Positions 34,813-43,212 of a stretch of DNA of 64,000 nt are shown in pieces. Origin of the DNA: Stenotrophomonas_A sp036566925 (GTDB lineage Bacteria > Pseudomonadota > Gammaproteobacteria > Xanthomonadales > Xanthomonadaceae); NCBI GenBank assembly GCA_036566925.1, contig DATCVI010000061.1, forward strand, positions 1 through 64,000, given 5' to 3'. The number at the start of each line of letters is the position of its first letter. Positions within the stretch are counted from its first letter, which is position 1. The notes under the pieces are model-generated. The model was not told the origin of the DNA. It saw nothing but the letters and a program-made list of their open reading frames with translations, and made no database searches. The position numbers were made by a program, and so were the translations under genes.

Positions 34813-35540
34813 GTTTTACTGTCTATCCCGCATTGGATATCCGCGACGGCCGCGTGGTGCGGTTGCTACAGGGCGACTACGCGCGCCAGACCACTTACGG
34901 CGACGATCCGCTGCCGCGCGCGCAGGAGTTCCTGGCGGCGGGCGCGCGGTGGATGCACCTGGTCGACCTGGATGCCGCGCGCGCCGGCGGCTACACCCTG
35001 GCGCCGCTGTTGCGTGCGATCGCCGACACCGGGCTGCAAGTACAGACCGGCGGTGGCGTGCGGGCGCGCGATGACGTGCTGCGTTTGTTCGACGCCGGCG
35101 CCGCACGCGTGGTGGTCGGTTCGCTGGCGGTGCGCGAGAGCGCGGCGGTGATCGGCTGGCTGCATGAGTTCGGCCCCGAACGCATCACCGTCGCCCTGGA
35201 CACGCGCCAGGACGAGCAGGGCAACTGGCGCCTGCCGGTGCAGGGCTGGACCGATACCGCAGGCGAGGAGCTGGATGTGCTGGCGCGGCGCTACGCCGAT
35301 GCCGGTCTGCGCCACCTGCTGTGCACCGACATCGCCCGCGACGGCATGCTCTCCGGCCCCAACATGGACCTCTACGCGCAGCTGCGGCAGTGGGTGCCGG
35401 CGTTGCAGGTGCAGGTCTCCGGCGGCGTGCGCGACCTCGGCGATGTCGCCGCCGCGCGCGCGGCCGGTTGCGCCGGCGTGGTGCTGGGCAAGGCGCTGCT
35501 CGAAGGCCGCCTGGTTCTGGACGAGGCCCTGGCATGTTGA
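34809..35540 (+). CDS. hisA: ProFAR isomerase (HisA)
   Basis: Eight-stranded barrel of 243 residues catalysing the Amadori rearrangement of ProFAR to PRFAR. The catalytic Asp is in YPALDIRDGRVVRL and the second in the half-barrel phosphate region CTDIARDGM; phosphate loops are TGGGVRARDD and SGGVRDLGD. Sequence similarity to HisF next door reflects the known common ancestry. ATG overlaps hisH. Confidence 0.96.
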   Translation: MSFTVYPALDIRDGRVVRLLQGDYARQTTYGDDPLPRAQEFLAAGARWMHLVDLDAARAGGYTLAPLLRAIADTGLQVQTGGGVRARDDVLRLFDAGAARVVVGSLAVRESAAVIGWLHEFGPERITVALDTRQDEQGNWRLPVQGWTDTAGEELDVLARRYADAGLRHLLCTDIARDGMLSGPNMDLYAQLRQWVPALQVQVSGGVRDLGDVAAARAAGCAGVVLGKALLEGRLVLDEALAC

Positions 35541-36310
35541 GCCGCCGCATCATTCCCTGCCTGGACGTGCGCGATGGCCGCGTGGTCAAGGGCGTGCGCT
35601 TCCGCGATCACGTCGACATGGGCGATATCGTCGAGCTTGCGCTGCGCTATCGCGACCAGGGCGCCGATGAGCTGGTGTTCTACGACATTGGCGCCAGTCC
35701 GCAGGGCCGCTCGGTGGACTACCACTGGGTCGAGCGGGTGGCACGCCTGATCGATATTCCGTTCTGCGTGGCCGGCGGTATCGGCGATGTGGAGACGGCG
35801 CGCGCGGTGCTGCATGCCGGTGCCGACAAGATTTCGATCAACTCGCCGGCGCTCGGCCGGCCGCAGCTGATCAGCGAGTTGGCCGAGGCGTTCGGCGAGC
35901 AATGCGTGGTGATCGGCATCGACTCGGTGCGCGAAGTCGATGGGCAGTGGCGCGTGCGCCGCTTCACCGGCGACCCCGACAAGACCCAGGCGCTGCCGAT
36001 TCGCACCCTGGACTGGATCGACGAAGTGCAGCGCCTGGGAGCCGGCGAGATCGTGCTCAACTGCATGGACAACGACGGCGTTCGGCGGGGCTACGACCTG
36101 GTGCAGTTGACGCAGGCGCGGGCGCGTTGTCGTGTGCCGCTGGTCGCCTCGGGTGGCGCCGGCGAGATGGCGCACTTCGCCGACGCCTTCGAACAAGCCG
36201 ATGTCGATGGCGCGTTGGCGGCGAGCGTTTTCCACGGCGGCGCGATCGCCATTCCCGAACTCAAGCGCTATCTGCGCGAACGCCAGATCGAGGTGCGTGA
36301 TGGCCAGTGA
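35534..36310 (+). CDS. hisF: Imidazole glycerol phosphate synthase, cyclase subunit
   Basis: 258-residue barrel making IGP and AICAR from PRFAR with ammonia from HisH. The catalytic Asp11-equivalent is in IIPCLDVRDGRVVKG and the second in VLNCMDNDGVRRGYD; phosphate loops at VAGGIGDVE and ASGGAGEM. ATG 35534 overlaps the hisA stop by seven bases; hisI starts inside its end. Confidence 0.97.
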   Translation: MLSRRIIPCLDVRDGRVVKGVRFRDHVDMGDIVELALRYRDQGADELVFYDIGASPQGRSVDYHWVERVARLIDIPFCVAGGIGDVETARAVLHAGADKISINSPALGRPQLISELAEAFGEQCVVIGIDSVREVDGQWRVRRFTGDPDKTQALPIRTLDWIDEVQRLGAGEIVLNCMDNDGVRRGYDLVQLTQARARCRVPLVASGGAGEMAHFADAFEQADVDGALAASVFHGGAIAIPELKRYLRERQIEVRDGQ

Positions 36311-36902
36311 AGCAACCGATGCGCTCGACTGGGGCAAGGGAGATGGCCTGCTGCCGGTGATCGTGCAGGACGCGGACAACTTGCGCGTGCTCATGCTGGG
36401 CTACATGAATTCCGAAGCCCTGGCCGCGACTCGCGCCAGCGGCCAGGTCACGTTCTACAGCCGCAGCAAGCAGCGCCTGTGGACCAAGGGTGAAAGCTCG
36501 GGCCACTTCCTGGAGGTCGTCAGCATCGACGCCGACTGCGACGCCGATACGCTGCTGATCCTGGCCCATCCGCGCGGCCCCACGTGCCATCTCGGTCGCG
36601 ACAGCTGCTTTGAGCAGGCGCCGGCGAACTTCCTCGGTAGTCTCGACGCCCTGGTCGCCACGCGCGAACGCGAACGGCCGGTGGGCAGCTACACCACCAC
36701 GCTGTTCGACAAAGGCACCCGACGCATCGCGCAGAAGGTGGGCGAGGAGGGCGTGGAGACGGCGTTGGCCGCCGTGGCCCAAGGCGACGAAGAGCTGCTG
36801 GGCGAATCGGCCGATCTGCTTTATCACTTGCTGGTGCTGCTGCGCGCGCGCGGACTGGGTTTGCGCGATGTGCTCGGCGTGCTGGAAGCGCGGCATCGCT
36901 GA
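36300..36902 (+). CDS. hisIE: Phosphoribosyl-AMP cyclohydrolase/phosphoribosyl-ATP pyrophosphatase
   Basis: 200-residue fusion. The N-terminal cyclohydrolase (about 1-115) has VLMLGYMNSEAL, SRSKQRLWTKGESSGH and the zinc-binding Cys/Asp set around DADCDADTLL and GPTCHLG. The C-terminal pyrophosphatase (about 120-200) has RRIAQKVGEEGVETALA and ESADLLYHLLVLL. Starts 11 bases before the hisF stop and closes the operon, completing all histidine steps. Confidence 0.95.
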   Translation: MASEATDALDWGKGDGLLPVIVQDADNLRVLMLGYMNSEALAATRASGQVTFYSRSKQRLWTKGESSGHFLEVVSIDADCDADTLLILAHPRGPTCHLGRDSCFEQAPANFLGSLDALVATRERERPVGSYTTTLFDKGTRRIAQKVGEEGVETALAAVAQGDEELLGESADLLYHLLVLLRARGLGLRDVLGVLEARHR

Positions 36903-36969
36903 AGCCTGGGCCGCGGGACTGTCATTGGCCAGGCGCTACAATCGCCGCCTGTCTTGGGCGGGGACGCAA

Positions 36970-38547
36970 ATGAAACCAGGTTGGACCTTGGCGTGGCTGG
37001 CGGCGCTGTTGTGCGTCGGCAGTGCGCAGGCCGCACAGAGCGTGGCCACCGGCACCGTGTACGAGATGCGAGAGGGCCGCAGCGCCGGGCGCGGCCTGGC
37101 CGGGGTGCAGGTCTCCAACGGCGAGGCGATCGTGGCCACCGACGCGCAAGGGCGTTACCGCCTGCCCGTGCGCGATGGCCAGGTCGTGTTCGTGATCAAG
37201 CCGGACGGCTACCAGTTCACGCCGGGGGCCGATGGCCTGCCGGCGTTCTGGCGCCTGTATGCGCCGCAGGGCGGCCCTCGCCTGAAATACGCCACCGCAC
37301 GCCCCAGCGGCGCCGACGCAAGCACCTGGGATTTCAGCCTGCGCCGCGAAGCACCGGTGGAGAATGACGATTTTCAGATGCTGGTGTTCTCCGACTCGCA
37401 AACTGCGAGCCCTGCCGACGTCGGCTATTACGCCAAGGACATCGTCGCGCCGTTGCGCGGCAAGACCCGGGCGCGCCTGGGCACGACCTTGGGCGACCTG
37501 GTCTCCGACGACCTGAGCCTGTATCCAGCACTGAACCAGGTCACCACCCAATTGCAGGTGCCGTGGTTCCACGTGCCCGGCAACCACGACCTCAACGCAG
37601 ATGCCCCCGACGATGCGGCCTCGCTCAGCAGCTGGCGCGCGGTCTACGGCCCGGACACCTACGCGGTGAACGAGCACGGCGCCAGCTTCGTGTTCCTGGA
37701 CGACGTGGTATTCCAGCCCGGCACCAAACCCGGCTACATCGGTGGCCTGCGCGAAGACCAGTTCGCTTTCCTGCAGGCTTACCTGGGCACGCTGCGCAAG
37801 GACCGGCTGTTGGTGCTGGGCATGCATATTCCGTTGTTCGACGCCGCGCCCGGCCGCGAAACTTTTCGTCATGCCGACCGGACACGCTTGTTCGCGCTGT
37901 TGCGCGAGTTCCCGCACGTGCTGGTGCTCAGCGGTCACAGCCACACCCAGCAGCACTACTACCACGGCGCCGACGAAGGCTGGACTGGTGCGGCGCCGTT
38001 GCATGAATACAACGTCGGCGCGGCCTGCGGTGCGTTCTGGTCGGGGGTCAAGGATGCCGCCGGGATTCCCGATGCCACGATGTCCGACGGCACGCCCAAC
38101 GGATATGCCGTGCTCAGCGTGCGCAAGGGCGGGGCGTACGCACTGGATTACCACGCCGCTCGCGACCCGGACGACGCCCAGCTCTCCCTGCATGCGCCGA
38201 AAGTGCTGCGCCAGGGGGCGTATCCCGCCTGGGGGGTGTTCGCCAACGTCTTCATGGGCGAGGACGACAGCGTGGTGGAGTACCGCGTCGATGGCGGCGA
38301 ATGGAAGCCGATGAAGCGCGTCGTGCAGCCCGATCCACGGGTGCAACTGGAAAATGGGCGCGACGACCTCGCCGAACAGCTGCGCGGTTTCGATCGTTCC
38401 CCCGAAGCCACCCCGTCAACGCATTTGTGGCGCGGCGCGTTGCCGACCGATCTTGCGGTGGGCGAGCACGAGGTGGAAGTGCGGGCGCGGTTGCCGAACC
38501 GGGAAGCGACGGCGAAGACGCGGTATCGGTTGGCTGCGGCGGAGTGA
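36970..38547 (+). CDS. Secreted calcineurin-like phosphoesterase
   Basis: 525 residues: a signal peptide ending at QAAQ, an N-terminal beta-sandwich of about 100 residues (TGTVYEMREGRSAGRGLAGVQVSN onward) of the MetallophosN type, a central metallophosphoesterase domain, and a C-terminal beta domain. Metal ligands visible are VFSDSQ (Asp of the first motif), TLGDLVSDD, PGNHDLN, MHIP and SGHSHTQQH. The substrate is unknown; secreted relatives hydrolyse phosphodiesters or phosphorylated cell-surface compounds. A TACAAT -10-like box at 36937-36942 may serve it, making it separate from the his operon. Confidence 0.87.
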   Translation: MKPGWTLAWLAALLCVGSAQAAQSVATGTVYEMREGRSAGRGLAGVQVSNGEAIVATDAQGRYRLPVRDGQVVFVIKPDGYQFTPGADGLPAFWRLYAPQGGPRLKYATARPSGADASTWDFSLRREAPVENDDFQMLVFSDSQTASPADVGYYAKDIVAPLRGKTRARLGTTLGDLVSDDLSLYPALNQVTTQLQVPWFHVPGNHDLNADAPDDAASLSSWRAVYGPDTYAVNEHGASFVFLDDVVFQPGTKPGYIGGLREDQFAFLQAYLGTLRKDRLLVLGMHIPLFDAAPGRETFRHADRTRLFALLREFPHVLVLSGHSHTQQHYYHGADEGWTGAAPLHEYNVGAACGAFWSGVKDAAGIPDATMSDGTPNGYAVLSVRKGGAYALDYHAARDPDDAQLSLHAPKVLRQGAYPAWGVFANVFMGEDDSVVEYRVDGGEWKPMKRVVQPDPRVQLENGRDDLAEQLRGFDRSPEATPSTHLWRGALPTDLAVGEHEVEVRARLPNREATAKTRYRLAAAE

Positions 38548-38553
38548 GCACAG

Positions 38554-38582
38554 CAAAACGCCTCCGCGAGGGAGGCGTTTTG
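38554..38582. terminator. Bidirectional terminator hairpin
   Basis: AAAACGCCTCC (38555-38565) pairs perfectly with GGAGGCGTTTT (38571-38581) around a 5-base loop, with A and T runs at the feet. It would terminate the phosphoesterase transcript on the plus strand and, through the complementary T-run, readthrough from the minus-strand C13 peptidase gene. Confidence 0.88.
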
Positions 38583-38703
38583 CGAATGATCTGGCGGGCG
38601 CGCGATGGCTGGCGGGCTGGATCGGTACCGCGGCTGGCGATGGCTGGCGCGGTAGGGCGATTCTAGGGACTCGCCCGGCGCCATGGCGGAATGCGAATTC
38701 CTC

Positions 38704-39651
38704 TCATCGAGACGGCTGCACGCTGGCGGCGCGGTCTTCGTTCGACGCCACCGACGGATACGGATAAGGCACCGCCGGGCCGACCTGCAGCCCTGCGCGC
38801 CAACGCGCCAGGGTCGCGCCGATGCGCTTGCCCTGCGAGAGCTGCGGCAACGAAGGCAGCTCGCCTTCGCTACGCTCGCGCGTGGTGATCGCAGCGGCCG
38901 CCAAGCGGTAGGCGGCGACGAAATCGTCGGTCTGGTTCATCGCTTCCACCAGCCAGGCTTGGCCGAAGTAGGTGGCGTTGGCGGTATTGCCGCAGCCGAA
39001 CGAGGGCCGGTCGGCGCGCGCGGCGGTGATGACCAGTGTGTCGGCGGAGCGCAGGCGGGGAATAAAGCCGCCGGAGTAGCACGCCGACAGCACGATGACC
39101 CGATGCACGATGCCGGCGTCGTCCAGGGCCTGGCGCAGGTCTTCGGGGGTGATGTAGTCATAGCCATCGGGCCCGGCGTCCACGTACAGCGTGTGGTCTT
39201 CGGTGCCGTGGGTAGAGGCGAACAGCAGCAGGATGTCCTCGTCGCGGTCCATCAGCGCGCCGATCCGCGCCAGGCTGTCATAGAGGTTGTCGTAGGTCGC
39301 CATCGGCGCATAGCGGTGCGCGTCGAGGTTGTCCGGCGCGTTGACCAGCGCCACCGCGTGGCCCGGGGTGTCGAAGCGACGGCTGAACATCTGCCGCAGG
39401 TACAGCACTTCGTTGCGGAATACCGGGTCGCTGGCATCGCCGGCAAAACCGAGCACGTACAGGTCGCTGATGCCGGGGCGCTGCGGGCGCAAGGCCGACA
39501 AGGCCTGGGCGAGCTGGGCTTGGTCCAGCGGATCGGGCGCAACCGTCTCTTCCGCAGTGGCGCTCGCCGCGGGCGGCGAAGCCGCGCCGGTCAGCGCGAA
39601 GGCCGGCAACAGCGCGAGCAGCGCAAACAGAAGGCGGGGCAGCGGACGCAT
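38704..39651 (-). CDS. C13-family (legumain-like) cysteine peptidase, exported
   Basis: 315 residues with an N-terminal signal peptide and a caspase-fold peptidase domain of the C13 type. The catalytic dyad is seen as His148 in FASTHGTEDH and Cys191 in VLSACYSGGF, with the preceding YVLGFAGDASDPVF and YDNLYDSL segments found in bacterial C13 proteins. Biological role unknown; location periplasmic by the signal. It lies 53 bases downstream of mtnC on the same strand, so it may share that transcript. Confidence 0.83.
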   Translation of the reverse strand: MRPLPRLLFALLALLPAFALTGAASPPAASATAEETVAPDPLDQAQLAQALSALRPQRPGISDLYVLGFAGDASDPVFRNEVLYLRQMFSRRFDTPGHAVALVNAPDNLDAHRYAPMATYDNLYDSLARIGALMDRDEDILLLFASTHGTEDHTLYVDAGPDGYDYITPEDLRQALDDAGIVHRVIVLSACYSGGFIPRLRSADTLVITAARADRPSFGCGNTANATYFGQAWLVEAMNQTDDFVAAYRLAAAAITTRERSEGELPSLPQLSQGKRIGATLARWRAGLQVGPAVPYPYPSVASNEDRAASVQPSR

Positions 39652-39704
39652 GGGGGTGCGCAGGAGCAGGCGCCGGTGCCGACGATGGGCACCGACGCGG
39701 TGGC

Positions 39705-40406
39705 TCAGCCGAAAACGATCTGGTCGAACGCTTCCACGCGCTGGTGCTTGCCCACTTCCAGGCCGCTGCGCGGGGTCGGGTAGTCGGACAGTCGGTCCAG
39801 CAGCGCGGTGTGCATGCCGGCGCGGCCGGCGGCGTCCAGTTCCTCGACCACGTCGGACAGGAACAGGATCTGCGGCGCCGGCAAGCCGATGCTCTCTGCG
39901 ATCTTGCGATAGCTGTTGCTCTCGCGCTTGCCGCCGATCTGGGTATCGAACCAGCCGGAGATCAAACCGGTGAGGTCACCGGCATCGCTATGGGCGAAGA
40001 ACAGCTTCTGCGCCGGCACCGAGCCGGAGGAATACACGTACAGCGGGATGCCCGCTTCGTGCCAGGCGCGCAGGCGCTGCGCCGCATCGGGATAGATATG
40101 GGCGGTGAAGTCGGCATCGCGGTAGCCGGCCTCCCAGATCATGCCTTCCAGCGCTTTCAGCGCGGTGGTCTTGCGGTCTTCGTCGATCCAGCGCTGCAGG
40201 GTCAGCACCAGGGTGTCGTCGTCGGCTTCCTCGCCGATTTCATCGGCCACCTGGTTGAGCCAGTGTCGCACCTGCGGGTGGCCGCCATGCTCGCGCACGA
40301 ACTTGGGCAGTTCGCGCCGCGCATAAGGAAACAATACGTCCTTGACGAACGAGATGCTGCTGGTGGTGCCTTCGATATCGGTCAGGATCGCCTGCGGTTG
40401 GGTCAT
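39705..40406 (-). CDS. mtnC: Acireductone synthase (enolase-phosphatase E1)
   Basis: HAD-family enzyme of the methionine salvage pathway that enolises and dephosphorylates 2,3-diketo-5-methylthiopentyl-1-phosphate. 233 residues; motif I is LTDIEGTTSSISFVKD, motif II SSGSVPAQKL with the conserved Ser, motif III/IV FLSDVVEELDAA. Follows mtnD by two bases, so the two are co-translated. Confidence 0.95.
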   Translation of the reverse strand: MTQPQAILTDIEGTTSSISFVKDVLFPYARRELPKFVREHGGHPQVRHWLNQVADEIGEEADDDTLVLTLQRWIDEDRKTTALKALEGMIWEAGYRDADFTAHIYPDAAQRLRAWHEAGIPLYVYSSGSVPAQKLFFAHSDAGDLTGLISGWFDTQIGGKRESNSYRKIAESIGLPAPQILFLSDVVEELDAAGRAGMHTALLDRLSDYPTPRSGLEVGKHQRVEAFDQIVFG

Positions 40407-40408
40407 CG

Positions 40409-40969
40409 TCAGCTCGCCTTTCTCTCGGGTTGGTAGCGGGGGAACTGTCGTGCGATTTCAGTGCCGGTGAAGTGTCCGACCCAGCCATCGGGCTCGGTGA
40501 AGAAGCGGATCGCCACGAAGTACGGCTCGGCGCCCATGTCGAACCAGTGCTTGGTGCCGTCGGGCACGGCGATCAGGTCGTCCTTCACGCACTCGATCTC
40601 GTAGACCTTGTCGTCCACGTGCAGGGTGAACATCCCCGAGCCGGCGACGAAGAAGCGCACCTCGTCTTCCTTATGGAAGTGCTCGTCGAGGAACTTGGCG
40701 CGCATTTCCTCGCGCTTGGGGTTGTCCGGGGCGATGGAGACCACGTCCACGGTCTTGAAGCCGTGCTGGGCCACCAGACGGTCGATGTCGGCGCGATAGG
40801 CGGCCATCACCTGCTCGGGCGTAGCGCCCGGCGCGATCGGTTGGTTGGCCTGCCAACGCTCGAAGGACACGCCGATCTTGTTCAGTTCGGCGGCGATGGC
40901 GTCGCCGTCCTGGCTATCGAAGACCGGGGTGTCGGGGGCGGTGTCGGCGTAGATGCGGAGTCTGCTCAT
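40409..40969 (-). CDS. mtnD: Acireductone dioxygenase
   Basis: 186-residue cupin that oxidises acireductone to the methionine precursor (Fe form) or off-pathway products (Ni form). The metal ligands are His97, His99 and Glu103 in EHFHKEDEV and His141 in GTKHWFD. Middle gene of the mtnB-mtnD-mtnC order on the minus strand. Confidence 0.96.
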   Translation of the reverse strand: MSRLRIYADTAPDTPVFDSQDGDAIAAELNKIGVSFERWQANQPIAPGATPEQVMAAYRADIDRLVAQHGFKTVDVVSIAPDNPKREEMRAKFLDEHFHKEDEVRFFVAGSGMFTLHVDDKVYEIECVKDDLIAVPDGTKHWFDMGAEPYFVAIRFFTEPDGWVGHFTGTEIARQFPRYQPERKAS

Positions 40970-41004
40970 GGCGGCGGCGTTTGAGAGGGGGGATAGCGTG
41001 GGAG

Positions 41005-41658
41005 TCAGCGCGGACCGCGCAGCTTGCGCAGCTCCAGCTCGCAGTGGAACAGGAACTCGAAGGCCTCGAGGTGGCGGCGCGCCTCGGCCATGTTACGGCC
41101 CCAGGCATACAGCCCATGTCCATCGATGAGATACCCCCACATGCACTGTTTGTCCAGCAGGGCATCCACCTGGGCGGCGAGCACGTCCATGTCCTGGGTG
41201 TTGGCGAACACCGGCACGTCGATGGCCATCTCGTGGGTGCGGTTGCCCTCGAAGGCCTTCAATAGCTCGTAGCCCTCCAGGCGGATATGGCCCTGGTCGG
41301 CGTACAGGCGCGAAGCCACCGTCTGCACCGGCGAGTGGGTGTGCAGCACGCAGCCGATTTCCGGGTAGCGCCGGTACAACTGCGTGTGCAGCAGGGTTTC
41401 GGCCGACGGCCGCAACTGGCGGCCGACCGGGCGGCCATCGAAGTCCACCACCATGATGTCGTCTTCGACCAGCCGGCCCTTGTCGCGGCCGGAGACGGTG
41501 ATGGCCGCGTGCTGGTCGTCCAGGCGGTGCGAGAAGTTGCTGCTGGTGGCCGGGGTCCAGCCCGATTGGGCCAGCTCGCGGATATTGCCGATCAGCAGCT
41601 GCGCCAGCTCGTGCAGGCGCGTGGTGCTGTAGGGGACGGAAGTCTGGTTCATGGCCAT
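41005..41658 (-). CDS. mtnB: Methylthioribulose-1-phosphate dehydratase
   Basis: Class II aldolase-family zinc enzyme, 217 residues, first of the three salvage genes here. Landmarks are GWTPATSSNFSHRLD, the zinc histidines in VLHTHSPVQT and the third in DGHGLYAWG. A second ATG two codons in (41652) is an alternative start. mtnA and mtnK or mtnP are not in the window, so the pathway must be completed elsewhere. Confidence 0.95.
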   Translation of the reverse strand: MAMNQTSVPYSTTRLHELAQLLIGNIRELAQSGWTPATSSNFSHRLDDQHAAITVSGRDKGRLVEDDIMVVDFDGRPVGRQLRPSAETLLHTQLYRRYPEIGCVLHTHSPVQTVASRLYADQGHIRLEGYELLKAFEGNRTHEMAIDVPVFANTQDMDVLAAQVDALLDKQCMWGYLIDGHGLYAWGRNMAEARRHLEAFEFLFHCELELRKLRGPR

Positions 41659-41720
41659 ATTCTATGGCTTTCACCGCGACGGCGGAGTCAGCGCCACCGT
41701 CGCGGGCCGCACACCGCGGC

Positions 41721-43145
41721 CTATCCCTTCAAGCGGCTGTGGCGGAAGCCGTAGGCGAAGTAGATACCGAAGCCGCCCAGGGTCCAGAACGCCATCAGCA
41801 TCCAGTTGTGCGCGGTCATCCGCGACAACAGCACCAGGCAGCTGATCACGCCGAGGCTGCAGATCAGCCACGCCGCCGGCATCCGGAACGGACGCGGCAG
41901 GTCAGGCTGGGTGCGGCGCAGGATCAGCACGCCGGCACACACGGCGGCGAACGCGATCAGCGTGCCCATCGAGGTCAGTTCGCCGAGCACGTCGAGCGGG
42001 AACAGCGCCGCCAGCAGGGCGATGCCGACGCCGGTGATGACGGTATTGATGTGCGGGGTCCGGTACTTGGGGTGGATGCGGGTGAACACTTCCGGCAGCA
42101 GGCCGTCGCGCGCCATGATCATGAAGATGCGCGGCTGGCCGATGATCATCACCAGCACCACCGACGAGAGACCGATCAGCGCGCCGATTTCCACCACCAT
42201 GCGCAGCCAGCCCAGTTCCGGATGCGCGGCTACGGCGGTGACCACCGGCTCGTCGGTGCCGAGCAAGGTGTAGGGCACCAGGCCGGTCATCACCGCGGCC
42301 ATGGCGATGTACAGCACCGTGCAGATCACCAGCGACAGCAGCATGCCGATCGGCATGTCGCGCTGCGGCCGGTGCGATTCCTGCGCCGCCACCGAGACTG
42401 CCTCGAAGCCGATGTAGGCGAAGAACACCATCGAGGCGCCGCGCAGCACGCCGTCCCAGCCGAACCGGCCCGGGCCTTCGTTGGCCGGGATGAACGGATG
42501 CCAGTTGGCCGGGTCCACGTATTTCCAGCCGACCACGATGACCAGCACGATCAAGCCGCTCTTGAGCAGCACCATCGCCATGTTCATCGCCGAGGACTTG
42601 CGGATGCCGACGTAGCACAGCCAGGTCAGCAGCAAGGTAATGCCGGCTGCCGGCAGGTTGGCAATCGCGCCGGTGGGGCGCAGTTGTGCGTCCAGCGGCG
42701 AGTTGGTCAGCGCCGCCGGCAGGGTGATGCCGAAGTGTTGCAGCAGGCTGAGGAAATACCCGGTCCAGCTCACCGCCACGGCCGAGGCAGAGACGCCGTA
42801 TTCCAGCACCAGCATCCAGCCGATGAACCAGGCTGCCAGTTCGCCGAAGGTGGCGTAGGTATAGGTATAGGCGCTGCCGGAAACCGGCACCATCGCCGCG
42901 AACTCGGCATAGGCCATGGCGCAGAAGGCGCAGCAGATGGCCGCCAGCAGGAACGACAGCATGATCGCCGGACCGGCATGGTTGGCCGCGGCGGTACCGG
43001 TGATGACGAAGATCCCGCCGCCGATGACCGCGCCGATGCCCAGCGCGGTCAGGCCCCAGGGGCCGAGGGCGCGGGTCAGGCCGAGGCCGCCGGCATCGGC
43101 GTGGCTGGCATGGGGATGCTTGGTGGCCCAGAGTTGCTTGAGCAT
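41721..43145 (-). CDS. APC-family amino-acid permease (copy 1)
   Basis: 474-residue permease with 12 or more hydrophobic helices of the cationic amino-acid transporter (CAT/YhdG-like) branch. Conserved segments are GIGAVIGGGIFVITG, VSGSAYTYTYATFGELAAWFIGW and FFAYIGFEAVSVAAQESHRPQRDMPIG. Substrate undetermined. It is a paralog of the gene at 43213, about 67 bases upstream on the same strand. Confidence 0.88.
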   Translation of the reverse strand: MLKQLWATKHPHASHADAGGLGLTRALGPWGLTALGIGAVIGGGIFVITGTAAANHAGPAIMLSFLLAAICCAFCAMAYAEFAAMVPVSGSAYTYTYATFGELAAWFIGWMLVLEYGVSASAVAVSWTGYFLSLLQHFGITLPAALTNSPLDAQLRPTGAIANLPAAGITLLLTWLCYVGIRKSSAMNMAMVLLKSGLIVLVIVVGWKYVDPANWHPFIPANEGPGRFGWDGVLRGASMVFFAYIGFEAVSVAAQESHRPQRDMPIGMLLSLVICTVLYIAMAAVMTGLVPYTLLGTDEPVVTAVAAHPELGWLRMVVEIGALIGLSSVVLVMIIGQPRIFMIMARDGLLPEVFTRIHPKYRTPHINTVITGVGIALLAALFPLDVLGELTSMGTLIAFAAVCAGVLILRRTQPDLPRPFRMPAAWLICSLGVISCLVLLSRMTAHNWMLMAFWTLGGFGIYFAYGFRHSRLKG

Positions 43146-43212
43146 GTAGACGCGTTTCCGATGGGGAACAGCTAAAGGCGAAGCCGGCGCGGGCGCCGGC
43201 TTCGTATGGGGG

